Source: JBGZFC01 sp964346495 (lineage in GTDB: Bacteria; Bacteroidota; Bacteroidia; Bacteroidales; Dysgonomonadaceae). From it: a stretch of DNA of 26,992 nucleotides. Made by a program: the position numbers and the translations under genes. Each line of letters begins with the position of its first letter. The stretch's first letter is position 1. Below are positions 24,031-26,992 of the stretch, one piece after another. The stretch spans positions 1 to 26,992 of the forward strand of contig CAYFUW010000022.1 of the NCBI GenBank assembly GCA_964346495.1. Reading direction: 5' to 3'. Below the pieces are notes generated by a model. It saw only the letters and a program-made list of their open reading frames with translations, had not been told where the DNA came from and ran no database searches.

Positions 24031-24996
24031 ATGGATAAACCTTATGCAATAGGAATAGATGTTGGCGGAACAAATACCGTTGCAGGCATCGTTGACAAAA
24101 GAGGTCAAATTGTAAATAGCGGAAGAATAAAAACTTCTACTCACGCAAATGTGGAAGACTATTTGGACGAGTTGAGCGAATTGTTGAAAAAGTTGATAAT
24201 TGAATCAGACGCTCAAGGTAAAATAAAAGGTATAGGTGTTGGTGCTCCAAATGGCAACTATTTTTCGGGAAGTATCGAGTTTGCACCAAACTTGCGTTGG
24301 CAAGGAGTAATTCCTTTAGCCGAAATGCTAAAAGAGAGAATTGGAATTCCAGTGGCATTAACAAACGATGCTAATGCGACAGCAATTGGTGAAATGACTT
24401 ACGGAGCGGCACGAGGCATGAAAGATTTCATCGTTATTACGCTAGGAACCGGAGTTGGTAGCGGAATCGTTGTAAACGGACAGTTGGTTTACGGACACGA
24501 TGGTTTTGCAGGAGAGCTTGGTCACACTATTATTCGTCGCGACAATGGTCGCCCTTGTGGTTGTGGCAGAAACGGTTGTTTGGAGACTTACACATCGGCA
24601 ACGGGAGTTGCTCGTACAGCGAGAGAATATTTGGAGTTGTATCCCGAAAAAGAGACAAAACTTCGTGAAATACCTGCCGAAAAAATTACATCGAAAGATG
24701 TTTACGATGCTGCTATAGCAGGTGACGAAATGGCTAAAGATATTTTTAAATTTACCGGAGATGTTTTGGGAGAAGCACTTGCCGATTTCGTTGCTTTCTC
24801 AAGTCCCGAAGCAATTATTTTGTTTGGCGGATTAACTCACGCGGGCGATTTAATTATGAACCCGATTCGTGAAGCTATGGAGAAAAATATGCTTCGTATA
24901 TATAAAAACAAGGTGAAACTTATGTTCTCAGAACTCAAAGAGAGCGATGCGGCAGTTCTTGGTGCGAGCGCGTTGGGTTGGGAAGTTAAAGAATAA
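24031..24996 (+). CDS. ROK family sugar kinase (glucokinase-like)
   Basis: An ATP-dependent sugar kinase of 321 aa, probably glucokinase. The N-terminal phosphate loop is GIDVGGTNT. The catalytic Asp is Asp113 in TNDANA. GTGVGSGIVVNG is the second phosphate block. The ROK zinc site is complete: His165 (ELGHTII), Cys176, Cys178 and Cys183 (CGCGRNGCLE). No DNA-binding domain precedes it, so it is an enzyme and not a ROK repressor. It is a single gene. The sugar could also be N-acetylmannosamine or fructose, since sequence motifs alone do not decide. Confidence 0.93.
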   Translation: MDKPYAIGIDVGGTNTVAGIVDKRGQIVNSGRIKTSTHANVEDYLDELSELLKKLIIESDAQGKIKGIGVGAPNGNYFSGSIEFAPNLRWQGVIPLAEMLKERIGIPVALTNDANATAIGEMTYGAARGMKDFIVITLGTGVGSGIVVNGQLVYGHDGFAGELGHTIIRRDNGRPCGCGRNGCLETYTSATGVARTAREYLELYPEKETKLREIPAEKITSKDVYDAAIAGDEMAKDIFKFTGDVLGEALADFVAFSSPEAIILFGGLTHAGDLIMNPIREAMEKNMLRIYKNKVKLMFSELKESDAAVLGASALGWEVKE

Positions 24997-25003
24997 TTTT
25001 TTG

Positions 25004-25035
25004 AAGTAGAGACGGAGCATGCTCCGTCTCTACTT
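25004..25035. terminator. Perfect 32-bp palindrome, copy 5, between convergent genes
   Basis: AAGTAGAGACGGAGCA (25004-25019) is followed directly by its exact complement (25020-25035), with T runs on the right and T/A on the left. It is suitable as a bidirectional terminator for the ROK kinase (+) and DUF4924 (-) genes. It is the cleanest member of the GTAGAGACG family. Confidence 0.85.
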
Positions 25036-25037
25036 TT

Positions 25038-25568
25038 TTATCCAACAAATTCAGTTCCATCAGTCTTATACTTTTCCGACAACAATTTCATCAGGTTGCT
25101 TATTTGTGCAACGGCTGCCTGTGTCTCTTTTGAAATTTCTCTCTTTTGAAGTTTCAGAAGCATATATCCGTAAAGAGCAATAAAACAAGTCTCTATTTCC
25201 GAAACTTCTGCTTGACCCGATTTCGCTCTTAATGCCACGATATGCGGCAGAGTTTTATAGTATGTAGCTATATATGCCGACTCGCCCGGATTGTTCAGCA
25301 AACGAAGATGCAAATCGGTAAGTTCTATAATAATGTTTTTGTTGATTTGCAGATGTCCTTTTTCTTGCACACCTTCCGATTTCATCATCATTATTAAACC
25401 TTCGTACCAATCGCGTGCGTTCTTTCTCTCTTCTTCCGATTGATAGTTTGCTTTTATAAGTTTCTCTTCAACTTTATCAATATCTAACTCAAGCGCACGT
25501 AAAAGGTCTTCTATTTGCCACATAAAGAGCAGATATTCAGCTATGTTATCTTGTTTGTTTGGAATCAT
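25038..25568 (-). CDS. DUF4924 family protein
   Basis: A 176-aa cytoplasmic, helix-rich protein. The N-terminus with NIAEYLLFMWQIEDLLRAL matches my memory of DUF4924, a Bacteroidota family of unknown function. Other features are a Lys/Glu-rich segment (EERKNARDWYEG), a central LTDLHLRLLNNPGE and a C-terminal ALYGYMLLKLQKREIS. There is no signal peptide, membrane segment or metal motif. Its stop codon lies 2 bp from the palindrome at 25004, which probably terminates it. It diverges from the MBL hydrolase gene. The function cannot be inferred from the neighbours. Confidence 0.78.
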   Translation of the reverse strand: MIPNKQDNIAEYLLFMWQIEDLLRALELDIDKVEEKLIKANYQSEEERKNARDWYEGLIMMMKSEGVQEKGHLQINKNIIIELTDLHLRLLNNPGESAYIATYYKTLPHIVALRAKSGQAEVSEIETCFIALYGYMLLKLQKREISKETQAAVAQISNLMKLLSEKYKTDGTEFVG

Positions 25569-25673
25569 ATTTTTTAAATTAGTTGACAGGTTTATTAATA
25601 AACGAGTAAACGGTTTTTTTGTTTATAAGCTGAGATGTAAACAAATTTTATACTAACATATTATACGTTACAC

Positions 25674-25708
25674 CAACATCAGACAACCGACATCGGTCAT
25701 CCGACATT
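25674..25708. repeat. Heptad tract CGACATC
   Basis: Five exact-phase heptads, CAACATC, AGACAAC, CGACATC, GGTCATC and CGACATT, lie in the divergent spacer upstream of the MBL gene. Confidence 0.7.
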
Positions 25709-25750
25709 ATATATTGCAATCTTAATATTCATTCTACCCAAAACTTTTAC

Positions 25751-25758
25751 TACTTTTG
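25751..25758 (+). promoter_or_regulatory. -7 element of the MBL hydrolase gene
   Basis: TACTTTTG, 17 bp before the start codon, giving a very short leader. No TTG at normal spacing. Confidence 0.5.
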
Positions 25759-25775
25759 TACAAAATTACAACAAT

Positions 25776-26555
25776 ATGCTCAACTTCCACACTTTTGACG
25801 TAGGTAAATTTTATGCCGATGGTGGTGTAATGTTTGGCTCGGCACCCAAAAAATATTGGTCGAAAAAATATCCTGTCGATAAGGACAACCTTTGTGTTAT
25901 GTCGATGCGATGTCTTCTAATTGAAACAGAATCTCGACTGATTTTGGTAGATACGGGTGTAGGCGATAAGCACTTTTCGAAGCTGAAGTATTACAAATTT
26001 CATGATGTTAAAAATATTTCTGACGCAATCGCCGAAAAAGGATTTAATCCGGCTGAAATAACCGATGTCGTGCTTACTCACTTGCATTTTGACCATTGTG
26101 GCGGATGCACAAAAATAGACGAAAACGGTAAAATTGTTCCCGTTTTTCCGAATGCAACACATTGGATAAGTCACAGACAGTGGGAGAATTATCGTTCGCC
26201 GGCAGAATTTGAAGGCTATTCTTTTTTTCATGATAATATCGAGCCGATATTTGAAGCCGGCAAACTGCAACTTGTGGAAGATGATATGGAATTGACCGAG
26301 AATTGCAGAATAAAGCTATACGATGGACACACACCGGGACAAATTGCTATGTTTTTTGAAACAGATAGTGAAAAATATGTTTTCCCGGGAGATGTTATCC
26401 CGACTTCGTTGCATCTTAATCTTGGCTGGATATCGGCTTATGACAATCATGCATCGCTAGCGTATGATGAGAAAAAACGTCTGTTGGATACCTGTCGGAA
26501 TGAGGAGAGAATATTTATATTTTATCACGATGCCTACAAAATAGAATCAAAATAA
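25776..26555 (+). CDS. MBL-fold metallo-hydrolase
   Basis: A metallo-beta-lactamase-fold hydrolase of 259 aa, cytoplasmic. The metal motif HxHxDH is complete: His102, His104, Asp106 and His107 (THLHFDHCGG). Later ligands are the His in DGHTPGQ, the Asp in FPGDVIPTS and the His in FYHDAY near the C-terminus. The layout resembles the lactonase-like (AttM/AiiA) branch rather than true beta-lactamases, as there is no signal peptide. The substrate is unknown. It starts close to its own promoter element. The pabB-like frame begins 21 bp after its stop, so the two are probably cotranscribed. Confidence 0.9.
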   Translation: MLNFHTFDVGKFYADGGVMFGSAPKKYWSKKYPVDKDNLCVMSMRCLLIETESRLILVDTGVGDKHFSKLKYYKFHDVKNISDAIAEKGFNPAEITDVVLTHLHFDHCGGCTKIDENGKIVPVFPNATHWISHRQWENYRSPAEFEGYSFFHDNIEPIFEAGKLQLVEDDMELTENCRIKLYDGHTPGQIAMFFETDSEKYVFPGDVIPTSLHLNLGWISAYDNHASLAYDEKKRLLDTCRNEERIFIFYHDAYKIESK

Positions 26556-26576
26556 CACTGAAAACTAACAAAATAG

Positions 26577-26992
26577 ATGCTTTATACAAACTGTGATATT
26601 CTGAAAGAGAAAATCAATCGATTATATAACGAATCGCGACCATTCTTTTTCGCGATAAATTACGAGATGAGCGAAGGTTATCTGGTCGAAAATCCGCTAA
26701 ATCAGTCATAAATATATTTCGATTTTCCTACCGTAAACAATAAAACATCACAACCACCAATAAATGCGGATGTAGAGTTTGAAGTAATTGCGAGTAATCG
26801 CGAAAGCTATAAAATCAAATTTGAAAACTTGCAAAAATATCTGCAAAACGGAGAAATATCTTACGCGAACTTAACCGAGCGAACGCCGATTAAGACAAAT
26901 CTGAGTTTGGAAAATATTTTTTCGTTAAGCAATTCCCTTTATCATATTTATGTTCCTAACAGATTTGTATGTTTTTCGCCTGAAAGATTTGT
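26577..26992 (+). pseudogene. pabB: pabB-like aminodeoxychorismate synthase component I, in-frame stop, cut by window edge
   Basis: The frame from the ATG at 26577 reads RPFFFAINYEMSEGYLVENP and then meets TAA at 26709-26711 (codon 45). The same frame is then open to the window end and continues as family sequence: IYFDF, ENLQKYLQNGEISYANLTER, and NRFVCFSPERF near the edge. From memory, Bacteroidales PabB begins in this way (FFFxINYEM, ENPLxQxxIxF, SxxNLTxRTP, FVCFSPERF). PabB makes aminodeoxychorismate from chorismate on the way to folate. The stop looks like a single-base change, for example from AAA, GAA or CAA, inside an otherwise intact gene. A downstream restart, a sequencing error or true inactivation are all possible. 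The 3' part, including the rest of the chorismate-binding domain, is outside the window. Confidence 0.72.

Noticed and set aside
1..26992. Defence, phage or mobile-element island
   Set aside because: No integrase, transposase, nuclease-helicase pairs, tRNA-adjacent repeats or composition shift were seen; gene content is housekeeping.

Overview
The window is typical chromosomal DNA of a Bacteroidota bacterium, most probably order Bacteroidales. It is AT-rich. Promoters match the Bacteroidota type (TTG, about 20 bp, then TAnnTTTG) and Shine-Dalgarno sequences are mostly absent. The gene content is characteristic: a PorT-like type IX secretion protein, DUF5606 and DUF4924 proteins, a B12-dependent ribonucleotide reductase with a C-terminal Cys motif, PyrB plus PyrI, and the carboxyspermidine route to polyamines. 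I cannot name a genus. I see no phage, plasmid, insertion sequence, CRISPR array, rRNA or tRNA.

Layout, left to right. 1-314 is a repeat-rich spacer. speA (-) and a secreted serpin (+) diverge from about 2214-2431. nrdJ (+) converges on cdsA/DUF5606 (-). A leftward cluster pyrB-pyrI-flavin reductase-U32 protein (8175-11998) follows, divergent from gapA (+). gapA converges on a small 2[4Fe-4S] ferredoxin (-). porT (+) converges on the leftward operon mtaB-lipid A acyltransferase-glycosyltransferase, with 3 bp between stop codons. A split chromate-transporter pair (+) converges on a KAS III-like enzyme and an MscS channel (-). Carboxynorspermidine synthase (+) and a ROK sugar kinase (+) follow. 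A DUF4924 gene (-), an MBL-fold hydrolase (+) and the start of a pabB-like gene (+) end the window. The pabB frame carries an in-frame stop.

Functional links: SpeA and carboxynorspermidine synthase are two steps of one polyamine route, lying 20 kb apart. PyrB and PyrI form aspartate transcarbamoylase. CdsA, the LpxL-like acyltransferase and the KAS III-like enzyme belong to lipid and envelope synthesis. The U32 protein and the flavin reductase are 4 bp apart and probably translationally coupled.

I found no obvious new multi-gene system. The unexplained structure is in the spacers. One family of palindromes is built on GTAGAGACG (five copies, one a perfect 32-bp palindrome). A second hairpin family is built on AAACCTG/CAGGTTT (two copies). 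A third motif is AAGTCGGGAT (three copies). At least six spacer tracts have a degenerate period of 7 bp, each with a different heptamer, resembling the STRR heptamer repeats described in cyanobacteria. The other point worth checking is the TAA codon inside the pabB frame.
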